This document shows, piece after piece, positions 18,373-27,664 of a stretch of DNA of 64,000 nucleotides. Under the pieces are notes generated by a model, which was given only the letters and a program-made list of their open reading frames with translations, was not told the origin of the DNA and ran no database searches. The DNA is taken from assembly GCF_002797675.1 (NCBI RefSeq), contig NZ_PGEX01000001.1:1178001-1242000 (forward strand). The letters run 5' to 3'. Position 1 is the first letter of the stretch; every line of letters starts with the position of its first letter. Source of the DNA: Hallerella succinigenes. GTDB taxonomy: Bacteria; Fibrobacterota; Fibrobacteria; Fibrobacterales; Fibrobacteraceae. Position numbers and translations under genes: made by a program.

Positions 18373-19748
18373 AGAGCGTTTTCCATAGAGAATTTAGGCA
18401 TGCGCAGAATATGCGTCATGCAAGGTGGCCATTCTTCTTCGTAATGCGTTACGAAAATGATGGTCGTTTCTTTGGAAAGGAACTGCAAAAGGTCAAAAAG
18501 CTTTTCGCGGAATCCCACGTCCATGCCCTGAGTCGGTTCGTCAAGAATCAAAACCTTGGGCGGGCGAATCGCGGCGCGGGCAATCAGAATCAAGCGTCGT
18601 TCCGTTGCAGAAAGGTCCTGGAACGGTCGAAAAACATCGGCAAAGCCAAATTCCTTAAGCCAGCTAATCGCCTTTGCTCTTTCTTCCCAAGAAGGAGGCA
18701 CGAAAAGTCCGAGACCCGTCGTAAAGCCCGTGCAAAGGACTTCTTCCAAGTTCAACTTTTCACGGTACTGCGTCGCAAGTTCCGGAGAGAAGAATCCGAT
18801 TTGGGCCTTGTGTTCCCAAACGTTCAAGCCATGGCCCGGCTTCTTTCCAAAAAGCGTTATGTCATTTGAATAAATCTGCGGATGGTCTGCGGAAAGGAGT
18901 GCAAGCAGCGTACTTTTTCCAGCACCGTTCGGGCCCATGACCACCCAGTGTTCACCCTTTTTCACTTGCCACGTCAGATTGTTAATAATCTTTGTGGAAC
19001 CGTAATGCACATTCACCTGTTGCAAGTCGAAGAGAGTTTCTCCGACATTTTCCTGGGCATGCAAAACCTGGGTTTCGTAATGCGTGAGGAAAGGCTTTTT
19101 TTCTTCGGGCGGGAGCGCTTCGGGAAGTTTCCCTTCGAATTCACGGAATTCCCCGTTCTCATAAACAAAAGCGGGAATCAGGGGCAGAAGCTCTTCTTTA
19201 CGTTGCAGGCTCACAGCGAGCTGGACCTCTTTTTCGGCCATTTTCAAAATACCACGGGCAAGATGGTTCCGATATTCCGGATCGAGACCGCCGTACGGAT
19301 CGTCCAAAAGAATATAGTCCGGAGATTCCATCCAAAGGCGAGCGAGCAAAATGCGGCGCAGTTCCCCGTTCGAAAGGCTCAAAAGCTTGACTTTAAGCAC
19401 CGATTCCGGCAGATTCGCCATGGCGAGCGCCTCGTCGAGCTTTCCCGGATTCGTCGGCGGGAACGGATTATCTTCGACGTAATGCTCCGTGTGCAAAAAG
19501 AATTTCGGTTTCAAAAGCAAATCGCGCACGCGCGGGGCATCTTCATCTCGCAAGCTAATAAAACGTTTCTGCCAAAACGGAGCCAAAGCGCGCTGAATCC
19601 GTCGCTGGAGTTCAGTGGAAGACAAAGCGACATTCGGATGATTTTCTGCAAACTCTCGAAGCAAACGGGATTTTCCACTGCCCACCGGGCCGATCATCTG
19701 AATTCTTGAATATTTCTCAAAGAGCGATTCCAACGTTTTATACGACAT
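18369..19748 (-). CDS. Double ATP-binding cassette protein (ModF-like)
   Basis: 459 residues with two ABC ATPase domains in tandem and no membrane domain. Domain 1 has Walker A GPVGSGKSRL (about 20-29), signature LSNGELRR and Walker B YILLDDPYGG. Domain 2 has GPNGAGKSTLL, a degenerate signature LSATERRL and VLILDEPTQG. The layout matches ModF/PhrA-type ATPases. The transport partner, if any, is not nearby. Confidence 0.8.
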   Translation of the reverse strand: MSYKTLESLFEKYSRIQMIGPVGSGKSRLLREFAENHPNVALSSTELQRRIQRALAPFWQKRFISLRDEDAPRVRDLLLKPKFFLHTEHYVEDNPFPPTNPGKLDEALAMANLPESVLKVKLLSLSNGELRRILLARLWMESPDYILLDDPYGGLDPEYRNHLARGILKMAEKEVQLAVSLQRKEELLPLIPAFVYENGEFREFEGKLPEALPPEEKKPFLTHYETQVLHAQENVGETLFDLQQVNVHYGSTKIINNLTWQVKKGEHWVVMGPNGAGKSTLLALLSADHPQIYSNDITLFGKKPGHGLNVWEHKAQIGFFSPELATQYREKLNLEEVLCTGFTTGLGLFVPPSWEERAKAISWLKEFGFADVFRPFQDLSATERRLILIARAAIRPPKVLILDEPTQGMDVGFREKLFDLLQFLSKETTIIFVTHYEEEWPPCMTHILRMPKFSMENAL

Positions 19749-19784
19749 GGCTCTAAGATAGCTTTTTTGTATCTTTTAAGCGTT

Positions 19785-21656
19785 ATGAAACGCTTTTTCT
19801 TTTTAGTTCTGTTAGGTGCTGTTTCCATTCATGCTCAGGCAACCGATCCCTGGGCAATGTTTGACGAAATGCAACAAAGAATGGCCGCGATGATGGGCGG
19901 TCAGCAATCCAGTCCAGGCCAAATGCAGACAAGAGGTCCTTGGGATGTACAAGTCAATAAAAATCCCGTGGAGACCGGCGAAGAATTTTCGTTCCAATTC
20001 ATCGTCCTTCAAAATCAGATCGAATCCGTCCAAGCGCCACCCCAATTTTCTGTCCAAAATGGATTTGTCCTCAAATCCATAGACTCCTCTGTTGTCAAAG
20101 TCGGAACCCGCAGAGGTACGGCTTCCGCAACTCAATACGAATTTAAGCTTATCGCTCCCAAAAAAGCAGGGCGCAAAGCAGCCGGCGTCCTTTCGTGGAA
20201 AATCAATAACGCAGAATACGATATTTTCCATTTGACAATGAATGTCCGCAAATCCTACGATGATCCAGCCGTCGATGTTTCGCTCACTCCAAACAAAAAG
20301 ACTGTCTATGAAGGCGAACAGCTTTCCGTCACCTTAAATATTCATACCTATGAACATTTCCAAGGCGAACTGATGGCAACCAACATGGATCTCGGCAGTG
20401 ACTTCATCGCCCATCGCGCAGACCTTTCCAATGTTAAGTTGATGCCATTAGAAGACAATCCAAGAGAAGCTTCTAGCAGCGATAAATTCGCCTGGATTTC
20501 TCCTCTTAAAACGGGTCAAGTTTCAATTCCTCCCTTCCAGTTCAAATACAAAAAAATCGGCAAACCAAAAGTCGTAGAAAAAAAATCCAATAAAATAGGC
20601 GTTTCCGTCAGTTTCTCCAGCATCCAGCAGGAACCGGAAGAAGCCGAAGCCAAAACCGCCCCGCTGAAGATTACGGTTCTTCCGCTACCGGCGCAGAACA
20701 AGCCCAAAGACTTCACCGGCATGGTCGGCAATTACAATTTCAAAGCTTCTTTCGACAAGGATTCTTTGACCCTCGGCGACGCGCTCACGCTCTCCATTCA
20801 AATTTCAGGCGACGGCAAACCGGGAACGATTACCGACCCGAAGCTCCCCGACTTCTCGGACTTCCGCTCTGTTCCCCCGGAAAACGACATCAAAAAGAAA
20901 GTCACCGGCGGAAAAGTCATCACCACCAAGAACATTCGCATTTTCCTTTACCCGAAAAAGAAGGGGGAATTCGAAATTCCTGCGATTTCTTACAACTGGT
21001 TCAACCCCGCTAAAAAGAAGTACGAAACCAAAACCGAAGGCCCGTGGAAAATTGTCGTCGAAAAGGGCGAAGGTTCTGCGGCCCCATACATCCCGAGCAC
21101 GCCGACATACACGCCAGCCGCCAAGGAAGAAATCGAAGACCTGGGCCGCGACATTCGCTACATGCACTCCGTCCACGAAGTTCCCCCGCAAGAAGCTCCG
21201 CTGTACAAGTCGCCGCTCTTCTGGATTCTTCTGTTGATTCCAATTCCGTTGTATGCAATCTTCTGCGCCTTCATCCGTTCGCACCGAAAAAATTCAAGCA
21301 ACACGGCTCTTGTACGCAAGGCAAAGGCGAAGAAGAATTTAAAGCAGTACACGTCCGCAGCGAAAACAGCATTGCAAAAGGATGACGGCAAAGCCTTCTA
21401 CGCCGCCCTTGAAAATGGTCTTGTCGGTTACCTTTCGGATCTTTCGAACCGTGAATTCCGCGGTATGACCAAAGACCTGGTGAAGCTGAATTTGACCGAG
21501 CTCGGCGTGAGCGAAGAAAACATTCAAAAGGTTATGAAGTGGCAAGAAGATTGCGCCTTCGCAAGATTCGCCCCGGTCACCGCATCCGCAGAAGAACGTT
21601 CCAAGGCGCTCCTCGAATTTGAAACTCTCTGCGACGCACTGGAGGTTTTAAAATGA
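19785..21656 (+). CDS. batD: BatD (oxygen-tolerance) protein
   Basis: A membrane protein of 623 residues with a signal peptide (ends IHAQA). Several beta-sandwich domains follow (residues 60-460), with one transmembrane helix near 490 (FWILLLIPIPLYAIFCAF) and a cytoplasmic helical tail. It belongs to the BatD family of the Bat (Bacteroides aerotolerance) system. BatA and BatB are not in the window, although batE follows with an ATGA overlap. The true start is ATG 19785; the upstream in-frame codons lie in the promoter. Confidence 0.82.
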   Translation: MKRFFFLVLLGAVSIHAQATDPWAMFDEMQQRMAAMMGGQQSSPGQMQTRGPWDVQVNKNPVETGEEFSFQFIVLQNQIESVQAPPQFSVQNGFVLKSIDSSVVKVGTRRGTASATQYEFKLIAPKKAGRKAAGVLSWKINNAEYDIFHLTMNVRKSYDDPAVDVSLTPNKKTVYEGEQLSVTLNIHTYEHFQGELMATNMDLGSDFIAHRADLSNVKLMPLEDNPREASSSDKFAWISPLKTGQVSIPPFQFKYKKIGKPKVVEKKSNKIGVSVSFSSIQQEPEEAEAKTAPLKITVLPLPAQNKPKDFTGMVGNYNFKASFDKDSLTLGDALTLSIQISGDGKPGTITDPKLPDFSDFRSVPPENDIKKKVTGGKVITTKNIRIFLYPKKKGEFEIPAISYNWFNPAKKKYETKTEGPWKIVVEKGEGSAAPYIPSTPTYTPAAKEEIEDLGRDIRYMHSVHEVPPQEAPLYKSPLFWILLLIPIPLYAIFCAFIRSHRKNSSNTALVRKAKAKKNLKQYTSAAKTALQKDDGKAFYAALENGLVGYLSDLSNREFRGMTKDLVKLNLTELGVSEENIQKVMKWQEDCAFARFAPVTASAEERSKALLEFETLCDALEVLK

Positions 21657-22408
21657 AAAAGCTACTTTTGATTTTTTCCCTTTTGACGTCTTCCCTTTTT
21701 GCCGAAAGTTGCAAAACGCTCTTTACAGGCGCCGCCGCATACAAGGCAGGCGACTTTACCTCGGCGGCGGAAGCTTGGCAGAACTGCGTCGACAACGGCT
21801 ATCAGAACGGTGACCTCTATTATAATTTAGGCAATGCTTATTTCCGCGAAAATCGCCTGGGGCTCGCCATTTTGAACTATGAAAAGGCGCTTCGTTTTGA
21901 TCCGACGAATGACGATTACGAATACAATCTCAAATTCGCCCGCAGCATGACGAAGGATAAAGTCGAAGAATCCGAAGACATGGAAAATCCGATTCTGAAC
22001 TTCGCCTTTGAAGCGCACCACGTCCTTTCCGAAAAGCAACAGTTCATCGGCATCCTGATTCTCGTCTGGGTCATCTTCTTCCTTTGCATTGTACGTGTGC
22101 TTTCTGCAAATCCAAAGGTCAAGACAGCCCTCGCCGCAAGCATCTTCCCCATCGCCTTGATTCTTGGCATTTTAGCCTGCAGCGTCGGCTACAAGGTTTA
22201 CAAAGAAAATACATATTCCTTGGGAGTCGTGATTGCGGAAACCGCCGACATCACCAGCGGCCCGAGCGATAAGGATCAAACCTTGAACATGCTTTCCGAA
22301 GGCACCGAAATCGAAGTGCTAAGCGTGAAAGACGGATGGGTCCACGTTCGACTCGGCGAAAAAATAAACGGATTCGCCAAGATTAGCGAAGTCGGCATTG
22401 TGAAGTAA
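21653..22408 (+). CDS. batE: BatE-like TPR and SH3 protein
   Basis: 251 residues. A signal peptide is followed by TPR repeats (YYNLGNAYFRENRLGLAILN), two membrane helices (about residues 123-142 and 155-180) and a C-terminal bacterial SH3 domain (ITSGPSDKDQTLNMLSEGTE). This architecture is typical of BatE. It overlaps batD by 4 bp and ends before a strong terminator. Confidence 0.82.
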   Translation: MKKLLLIFSLLTSSLFAESCKTLFTGAAAYKAGDFTSAAEAWQNCVDNGYQNGDLYYNLGNAYFRENRLGLAILNYEKALRFDPTNDDYEYNLKFARSMTKDKVEESEDMENPILNFAFEAHHVLSEKQQFIGILILVWVIFFLCIVRVLSANPKVKTALAASIFPIALILGILACSVGYKVYKENTYSLGVVIAETADITSGPSDKDQTLNMLSEGTEIEVLSVKDGWVHVRLGEKINGFAKISEVGIVK

Positions 22409-22428
22409 AACCGTTAACGATTTCGATT

Positions 22429-22462
22429 TAAGAAGTGATGCCCCGCATCACTTCTTCTTTTT
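22429..22462. terminator. Bidirectional terminator between batE and the adaptor gene
   Basis: An AAGAAGTGATG stem with its complement and a CCCC loop is followed by CTTTTTG on the plus strand. On the minus strand the stem overlaps the last codon of the adaptor gene. Confidence 0.75.
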
Positions 22463-23737
22463 GCGCGGTCCCGGCATAAACGGACTCACGGTTCCGTCCG
22501 AACTTTGAAAAACGACAGCAGCCGATTCCTGACGTACCACCACAGAATCGCCTTCTGCAAGACCCGCGAGTATCTGCACATTGACGCCATCATTTAAGCC
22601 TGTTTTCACCGGACGGAATGCGGCCTTGCCGTTCATATTAATCCAAACGCCTTTCCCGACTAATTTCTGGGTCGAAGAAGAACGCTTTTTGGAAACGCCA
22701 CCGCCCATCGGGCCGCCCTGCATTCCCGGCGGAGGTCCAAAGTCGTCACCGTCGGAAGCTTTTCTTTTGGGTTTTTCCGGACGCGGCATTTTACGCATAT
22801 CCATCATCGGAGTTCCCGCGGCCGGTGTAAACTGGATCGCGGCCACCGGAACGCTTAAAGCGTTTTCCACTTCTTCCGTCACAATCGTGCAAGTTGCCGT
22901 CATGCCCGGGAGCAGTTTCAAATCCGAATTGTCTGCCGAAATCACCACCGTATAAGTCACCACGTTCGAAGTCACCGTCGGATTCAAACGGACCGATTCC
23001 ACTTTGCCGCTGAACGTTTCATCTTGAAAGGCGTCCACGGTAAAGGTCACCTTCTGACCAGCCTTCACCTGCCCAATGTCCGCTTCATCGACGTCCGCCA
23101 TCACACGCATCTTGGAAAGATCTTTTGCAAGCACAAAAAGAGTCGGCGCGCTCATCGAAGCGGCGACCGTTTGCCCCACATCCACAGAACGTTCAAGCAC
23201 AACGCCGTCGATCGGGCTTTTAATGATGCAGTAACTCAAATTCAGCTTTGCCTGCTGCACTTCGCTCTTGCGAGCTTCCCATGAGAACTTTGCCGAGTTC
23301 ATTTCATATTCTGCATTTTCCAAATCCACAGCGCTTGCACTGTTCGACTCGGCAAGCTTTTTCGTGCGATTGTACACAGAAAGTTTGTGCTCGTAATCGT
23401 TCTTTGCACTGGATTCCGCTATCTGCGCCTGGTACAGCGTCGACTGCAACTTGGAACGATCCAGTTCCGCAATCACCTGGCCTTTTTTTACATTGGAATT
23501 AAAGTCCACATAGATCTTGCTGATGTCGCCCGAAACCTGCGTACCGACGCTCACCGTATCCATCGGCGAAATCGTACCCGTCGAAGTAATCGTCGTTTGG
23601 ATCGTGGCAAGCTTTACCTTTTCGCTCATCATCACCCCGGCGCTTTCCGCTTCGGTGGCAAAGAAGAATTTGTGAACGGTAAAAAAGATCGCGCCCAAAA
23701 TCACGAGGACGATCAAAACCTTCAAAAGCTTTTTCAT
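22448..23737 (-). CDS. Periplasmic adaptor of an efflux system (HlyD/MacA/AcrA family)
   Basis: 429 residues. An N-terminal membrane helix is followed by the biotinyl-lipoyl half (GTVSVGTQVSGDISKIYVD), a coiled hairpin (residues 85-165) and the second lipoyl half (IIKSPIDGVVLERSVDVGQ). A beta-barrel and a proline- and glycine-rich C-terminal insert come next. Its start overlaps the TolC gene by 4 bp. No pump or ABC transporter follows, so the inner-membrane component must be encoded elsewhere. Confidence 0.85.
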   Translation of the reverse strand: MKKLLKVLIVLVILGAIFFTVHKFFFATEAESAGVMMSEKVKLATIQTTITSTGTISPMDTVSVGTQVSGDISKIYVDFNSNVKKGQVIAELDRSKLQSTLYQAQIAESSAKNDYEHKLSVYNRTKKLAESNSASAVDLENAEYEMNSAKFSWEARKSEVQQAKLNLSYCIIKSPIDGVVLERSVDVGQTVAASMSAPTLFVLAKDLSKMRVMADVDEADIGQVKAGQKVTFTVDAFQDETFSGKVESVRLNPTVTSNVVTYTVVISADNSDLKLLPGMTATCTIVTEEVENALSVPVAAIQFTPAAGTPMMDMRKMPRPEKPKRKASDGDDFGPPPGMQGGPMGGGVSKKRSSSTQKLVGKGVWINMNGKAAFRPVKTGLNDGVNVQILAGLAEGDSVVVRQESAAVVFQSSDGTVSPFMPGPRKKKK

Positions 23738-25014
23738 TGGAACCTCCCCATGTAAAGGTCGAGCAGATTCCGAGCGAGAATGCTCGTGTACTTCGCCTGG
23801 GTCAGTGTATTTTTCGCACTTTGCAAATTGTTCTTCTGTTGCAAGAAATCCGTCGAAGAAATCGTGCCGGCAGCTCGCTGTTCCACAGCCACATGGTAAG
23901 CTTCCGTTGCACTTTCAAGCCCGGCGATTGCGGCAAGCCAGCTCGCGTCGGCGCTTTCCGCCTGCATATAAAGTTTTTCCAGATTATTTTCCAAGGTTTT
24001 TCCCGTTTCACGTTGGGAAACCTTTGCCCGTTCACTTTCCACTTGCGCCAAAAGCACCTTCGCCGTCGTCGTTCCACCGTCTATAATCGGAATGTTAATG
24101 CCGAGCGTCAAGCTATGCGTATAACCGTTTTTCATCTGGCGCGCATAGCGGTCCGATTCCCAGGCTTGGAATCCCGTCGAAGCTTCCGCCCCGAGCGTCA
24201 CCGAAATTGAACTGTTCTTGCCCGCAAGTTCCACGTCTTTTGCGGCAGCCTGCACCTTTAAGCTATCCGAAATAAATCCCGGATAATGCGCCTTCGTTTC
24301 CGAAAGCACTTCGTCAAAAGTCGGAAGTTCACCCATGTCCGAAGGCTTCTCGTAATTCACCTCGGGCGCGACAATCCTTAACGAATCCAAACGGGAAATT
24401 TCAAGCACCTGACGGAGATTCGTCTTTGCCGCACGTTCCGCCTGCGCCGCCGAAATCTGCTTGACCTTTGCACTCGCGGCGTCGCTCTTCACCAGCGTAA
24501 GATCGCTCCGTGTAATGGAACCCGCATCGAACAAACGTTCGTTATAACTCACCAAAGAATCCGAAAGCGCAAGCGCGGAGTCTGCGGTTTCCAGATCTTC
24601 CTTCGCAGCGAGCAGGTTCACAAAAGCATTCATCGCGCTTTCTTGCACATTCAACGCGGCGAGTTCCGTACTGTACTTGCTCGCTTCAAGCGAAAGCTGT
24701 TTGCTTTCCACGTTAATGCTCGTGGAACCGCCATCCCAGATTGTGTACGATCCGGAAAGTCCCAGGCTAAAACGGTAATGGTCCTGCGACTGTCCATCGA
24801 AAGGCGTATCGTAAAGCGTATTCCTTACATACGCAGAAACCGTTGGACGCCCCGATGCCTCCGACGATTTCAAAGAAGCCTCGGAAGCCCGTTCCGAAAG
24901 TCTCGCCGTTTCCATGTCAAGGCTCTGTTCACGGGCAAGCTTTACGCAATCTTCCAAAGAAAGCGTTCGCTCCGCAAAGGCTGCACCCACCCAAACGGCG
25001 CACAAAAAAAGCAT
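23734..25014 (-). CDS. TolC-family outer-membrane efflux channel
   Basis: About 426 residues with a signal peptide (ends AAFAE) and two long coiled helical repeats (LEDCVKLAREQSLDMETARL and its counterpart). The TolC/OprM fold forms a trimeric outer-membrane tunnel. I chose ATG 25014 because it gives a clean signal peptide; GTG 25032 is an alternative. It is the first gene of a two-gene operon with the adaptor. Confidence 0.85.
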   Translation of the reverse strand: MLFLCAVWVGAAFAERTLSLEDCVKLAREQSLDMETARLSERASEASLKSSEASGRPTVSAYVRNTLYDTPFDGQSQDHYRFSLGLSGSYTIWDGGSTSINVESKQLSLEASKYSTELAALNVQESAMNAFVNLLAAKEDLETADSALALSDSLVSYNERLFDAGSITRSDLTLVKSDAASAKVKQISAAQAERAAKTNLRQVLEISRLDSLRIVAPEVNYEKPSDMGELPTFDEVLSETKAHYPGFISDSLKVQAAAKDVELAGKNSSISVTLGAEASTGFQAWESDRYARQMKNGYTHSLTLGINIPIIDGGTTTAKVLLAQVESERAKVSQRETGKTLENNLEKLYMQAESADASWLAAIAGLESATEAYHVAVEQRAAGTISSTDFLQQKNNLQSAKNTLTQAKYTSILARNLLDLYMGRFQ

Positions 25015-25084
25015 CTCGTATCGTAAGTTCACAATACTACGATGCTTATAAAAAAAAATCGTTGCATACAATGCGAAAAAAAAA

Positions 25085-25924
25085 TCACTCGGCGTCTTCC
25101 ACCGACTTCATCGCTTCCAACTCCTCCTTTCGACGGCGAACCTTGCGAAGCTGATCGCGTTCTAACGTATCCTTTAAGCGGAAGGCGGCATAAGTGCTCA
25201 AGCCTCCAAATACAGGAAGGAAAAACGGGAAAAGGCTTTCCGAAAGTTTGGAATCCTTGCGAATACCCAAAATGGCAAAAAGCGGAGCCAGCGCGAGACC
25301 GCAGCGCGTACCGACACGGCCAAAGTAACGGTTGCGGCGTTCTCGACCGCGAATCCCTTCAGCAGGCTGCAAAGCGTCGAGCGTAAAGTGCGCAATGATA
25401 AACGAACCGATCGAAGCCGAAGCTCCGCTCAAAAGAACGCGCGCCCACATCGGCATTTTACGAGTCAGCTTGGAAATGCCGAGCGCGTGAATCAAAAATC
25501 CGAGCGTTGCAAAGCCGATCAAAATACGTGTAACAGCAGGGCTCTTGAACGTATCGTCAATGCACCAGTTCACAAAATGCTCGCAGTTATTGCTGTATAA
25601 ATAATAGGAGCGTTCATACAGGCGTTTTTTGGCACGCTCCACCACCGCTTCACCCGTAAACTTGGCATGCGGATGTTCAATCACGCGAAAACCGTGACCG
25701 TCGCAAAAACGCTTGATCGAAGTCTTGACAATGCAACCGTAGCGGATAAGGCCCGGAAGACGCACAATGTCCTTGTGCGTGAGCGTGCGGGCCATTCCCG
25801 AATAGTGGACGACTCGGCCATTTCCAATGTAAATGCCGTGATGGTTAAACCCCGTCCGTGGGGAAAGCAAGTGCGAACCGACTGGCGGTTCAGGAATCTT
25901 GGATTCGTCTATCGTATGGCTCAT
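25085..25924 (-). CDS. LRAT-domain membrane protein
   Basis: 279 residues. The N-terminal half is an LRAT/NlpC-P60-type domain with HHGIYIGNGRVVHYSG (catalytic His) and NNCEHFVNWC (catalytic Cys). Three membrane helices follow (about residues 130-240) and a charged tail. LRAT proteins act as thiol acyltransferases or lipases on lipids. The natural substrate in bacteria is unclear. A terminator on the minus strand lies just upstream and belongs to tRNA-Val. Confidence 0.75.
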   Translation of the reverse strand: MSHTIDESKIPEPPVGSHLLSPRTGFNHHGIYIGNGRVVHYSGMARTLTHKDIVRLPGLIRYGCIVKTSIKRFCDGHGFRVIEHPHAKFTGEAVVERAKKRLYERSYYLYSNNCEHFVNWCIDDTFKSPAVTRILIGFATLGFLIHALGISKLTRKMPMWARVLLSGASASIGSFIIAHFTLDALQPAEGIRGRERRNRYFGRVGTRCGLALAPLFAILGIRKDSKLSESLFPFFLPVFGGLSTYAAFRLKDTLERDQLRKVRRRKEELEAMKSVEDAE

Positions 25925-25940
25925 ATATTCAATATATAAG

Positions 25941-25976
25941 AAAAAAGAGACCCGGTGCGAACATCGGATCTCTTAA
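25941..25976 (-). terminator. Terminator downstream of tRNA-Val
   Basis: On the minus strand an AGAGATCCG stem pairs with CGGGTCTCT and is followed by TTTTTTC. It sits just after the tRNA 3' end. Confidence 0.7.
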
Positions 25977-25978
25977 AG

Positions 25979-26053
25979 TGGACGATACTGGATTTGAACC
26001 AGTGACCTCTGCCGTGTGAAAGCAGCGCTCTAAACCAACTGAGCTAATCGTCC
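25979..26053 (-). tRNA. tRNA-Val (anticodon CAC)
   Basis: The minus strand folds as a full cloverleaf: acceptor GGACGAT/ATCGTCC, D arm with TTAGCTCAGTTGG, anticodon loop TTCACAC and T arm with GGTTCAAATCC. The anticodon CAC reads GUG. The 3' CCA is not encoded. Confidence 0.92.
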
Positions 26054-26059
26054 AAAGCA

Positions 26060-26097
26060 CCGCAAAAATATAAAAGCCTTGACTTTGCGTCAAGGCT
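26060..26097 (-). terminator. Terminator downstream of ptsN
   Basis: The stem AGCCTTGAC/GTCAAGGCT with a short loop is followed on the minus strand by TTTTATATTTTTG. It separates ptsN from the tRNA gene. Confidence 0.7.
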
Positions 26098-26119
26098 CTA
26101 ATCTCTTTTAGATTGATTT

Positions 26120-26584
26120 TTACAGATACTTGTCTTCGGCCTTGCCCAAGATATCAAGGAAATCGACCTGATTCTTGGAATCAATCAAGTCCTTGCGGAC
26201 TTCGGCGTTGGCAAGGATACGGCTCACCGAGGACAAAGCCTTGAGATGCGGACCGACCGTATTGCCCGGGCTCACGATCAAAATGAGCAAATGGACCGGT
26301 TCATTGTCCATTGCATCAAAATCGATGCCCTCTTCCACCGTAGCAGCCACCATGCACATACGATCCACATAGTCAATCTTCGCATGCGGCACCGCCAATC
26401 CACAACCGATACCTGTAGAGCGAGTCTGTTCACGTTTCCAGACAGCATCAAAGATTTCGTCGCGATGTTCGAGCTTGTAAGAAGCGCAAAGCGTATCCAC
26501 GAGTTCGTTCAGGATTTCTTCCTTGGTCGAACCCTTGGCATTGATGATCACGCTGTTGTCAGCACATCGTTCAGAAAGACGCAT
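26120..26584 (-). CDS. ptsN: PTS IIA component (PtsN-like)
   Basis: 154 residues of a fructose/mannitol-class IIA domain. The phosphorylated His lies in GCGLAVPHAKID. In Proteobacteria the nitrogen-PTS EIIA regulates potassium and nitrogen responses. Here no other PTS gene is adjacent, so a regulatory role is only inferred. A good start ATG with an upstream AGAGGAAA supports 26584. Confidence 0.87.
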   Translation of the reverse strand: MRLSERCADNSVIINAKGSTKEEILNELVDTLCASYKLEHRDEIFDAVWKREQTRSTGIGCGLAVPHAKIDYVDRMCMVAATVEEGIDFDAMDNEPVHLLILIVSPGNTVGPHLKALSSVSRILANAEVRKDLIDSKNQVDFLDILGKAEDKYL

Positions 26585-26716
26585 AATTCTTTTGTTTCCT
26601 CTTTATCTCTAAAAAGTTTAGTAAAAAAAAGCCACTTGGGTGTATTTGTGAGCGAAAAAGCACTTTTCCTTGAAACTTTGGCTTTTTTGAATAAATTTGG
26701 CTATTTTTTGCAAATT

Positions 26717-27418
26717 TTAGCGATTTTTTGCAAGTTTTTTGTACTGATTCAGGGCATCTTCGACCGAAAGTTGCCCCGGAGCGACCGCTTTACCGATGGA
26801 ACAGTAGGTGATGTTTGCCCCAAAAAGCAAACTTTTCACTCGGGACTCCTGTCCAGAGGCTCCCATGGCAAAGAGCGAGAACAGTTCAAAGTTCTTCGAC
26901 TCCTGCTCGATCAGCGGATAAATTTCATCAAAATCGCCGGCGGCGGTACTCATGCAGGCGGTCTTGTAACCGTTTGCGCCGGCGGCCTTTGCCTGTTCAA
27001 TCCAAGCCTCTAATTCCGAAACGGACGGCACCTTCAAGAAATCATGATGCGAAACAAGAAACTTTGTCCCGGTCGATCTAAGAACCGGCCGCACCTTGGG
27101 AAGCAAGGTTTCGAGCTCTTCGACTTCGATGTCCACCACGTTCGGACGGTCGACGTTCGAAAGGATCGCGTTCAAGTAGCGGTCGCGGTCTTGGGCGTGC
27201 GCATCCGAGAACATTCCCCCGTCGCGCTTGAGGCGGATCGTGCCTATCTGGAAAGCTTTGGGGTAAAGGTTTCGAACACGCTTCGAAAGAGCGGTCAAAT
27301 CTTCAAGCGAAGCTCCGCGTTCCAAAAAAAGATCATAGCGAATTTCGAGCGCCGTGCAAAGCGCGGCGGATTTCGCAAGCAGCGTTTCAGGGTCGATAAT
27401 GCCAGCAAAGAGTTGCAT
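26717..27418 (-). CDS. aroD: 3-dehydroquinate dehydratase, type I
   Basis: 233 residues of a TIM-barrel dehydratase in the shikimate pathway. Family motifs are EIRYDLF, IGTIRLKRDGGMF, FLVSHHDF (catalytic His) and GYKTACMS (Schiff-base Lys). FAMGASGQESRV lies at the end. It is a monocistronic unit divergent from the cobalamin riboswitch. Confidence 0.88.
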   Translation of the reverse strand: MQLFAGIIDPETLLAKSAALCTALEIRYDLFLERGASLEDLTALSKRVRNLYPKAFQIGTIRLKRDGGMFSDAHAQDRDRYLNAILSNVDRPNVVDIEVEELETLLPKVRPVLRSTGTKFLVSHHDFLKVPSVSELEAWIEQAKAAGANGYKTACMSTAAGDFDEIYPLIEQESKNFELFSLFAMGASGQESRVKSLLFGANITYCSIGKAVAPGQLSVEDALNQYKKLAKNR

Positions 27419-27459
27419 AGACAGAAGATAGAAAAAGAGCTATCTTTGCGTACAAACAA

Positions 27460-27640
27460 ACGATTTCCATGCCCTGAAAAGCCGAGGCAATGCAAATTGC
27501 AAAGCCTTCGAGAGAATCCCGTGAGAATCGGGAACGGTCCCGCCGCTGTATGGGAGGACGAAACCGGCAAAGAACCAATGTGCAGAAATGCATGTGAAGG
27601 AGCCGGCGTAGAACGATCCCCGAGCCAGAAGAACTGTGGA
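27460..27640 (+). promoter_or_regulatory. Cobalamin (B12) riboswitch upstream of the TonB-dependent receptor
   Basis: The core reads AATCGGGAACGGTCCCGCC then GCTGTAT (27526-27551), the conserved centre of the adenosylcobalamin class. CCGAGCCAGAAGAACTG near 27620 is the usual B12-box-like 3' element. It ends about 25 bp before the receptor start, so it probably controls translation of the receptor. The borders are approximate. Confidence 0.85.
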
Positions 27641-27664
27641 AACGAACAGATGCGAGAGACATCC

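Noticed and set aside
27044-27664. Upstream in-frame extension of the btuB reading frame
   Set aside because: It crosses the cobalamin riboswitch and part of aroD on the other strand; the signal peptide begins at 27665.
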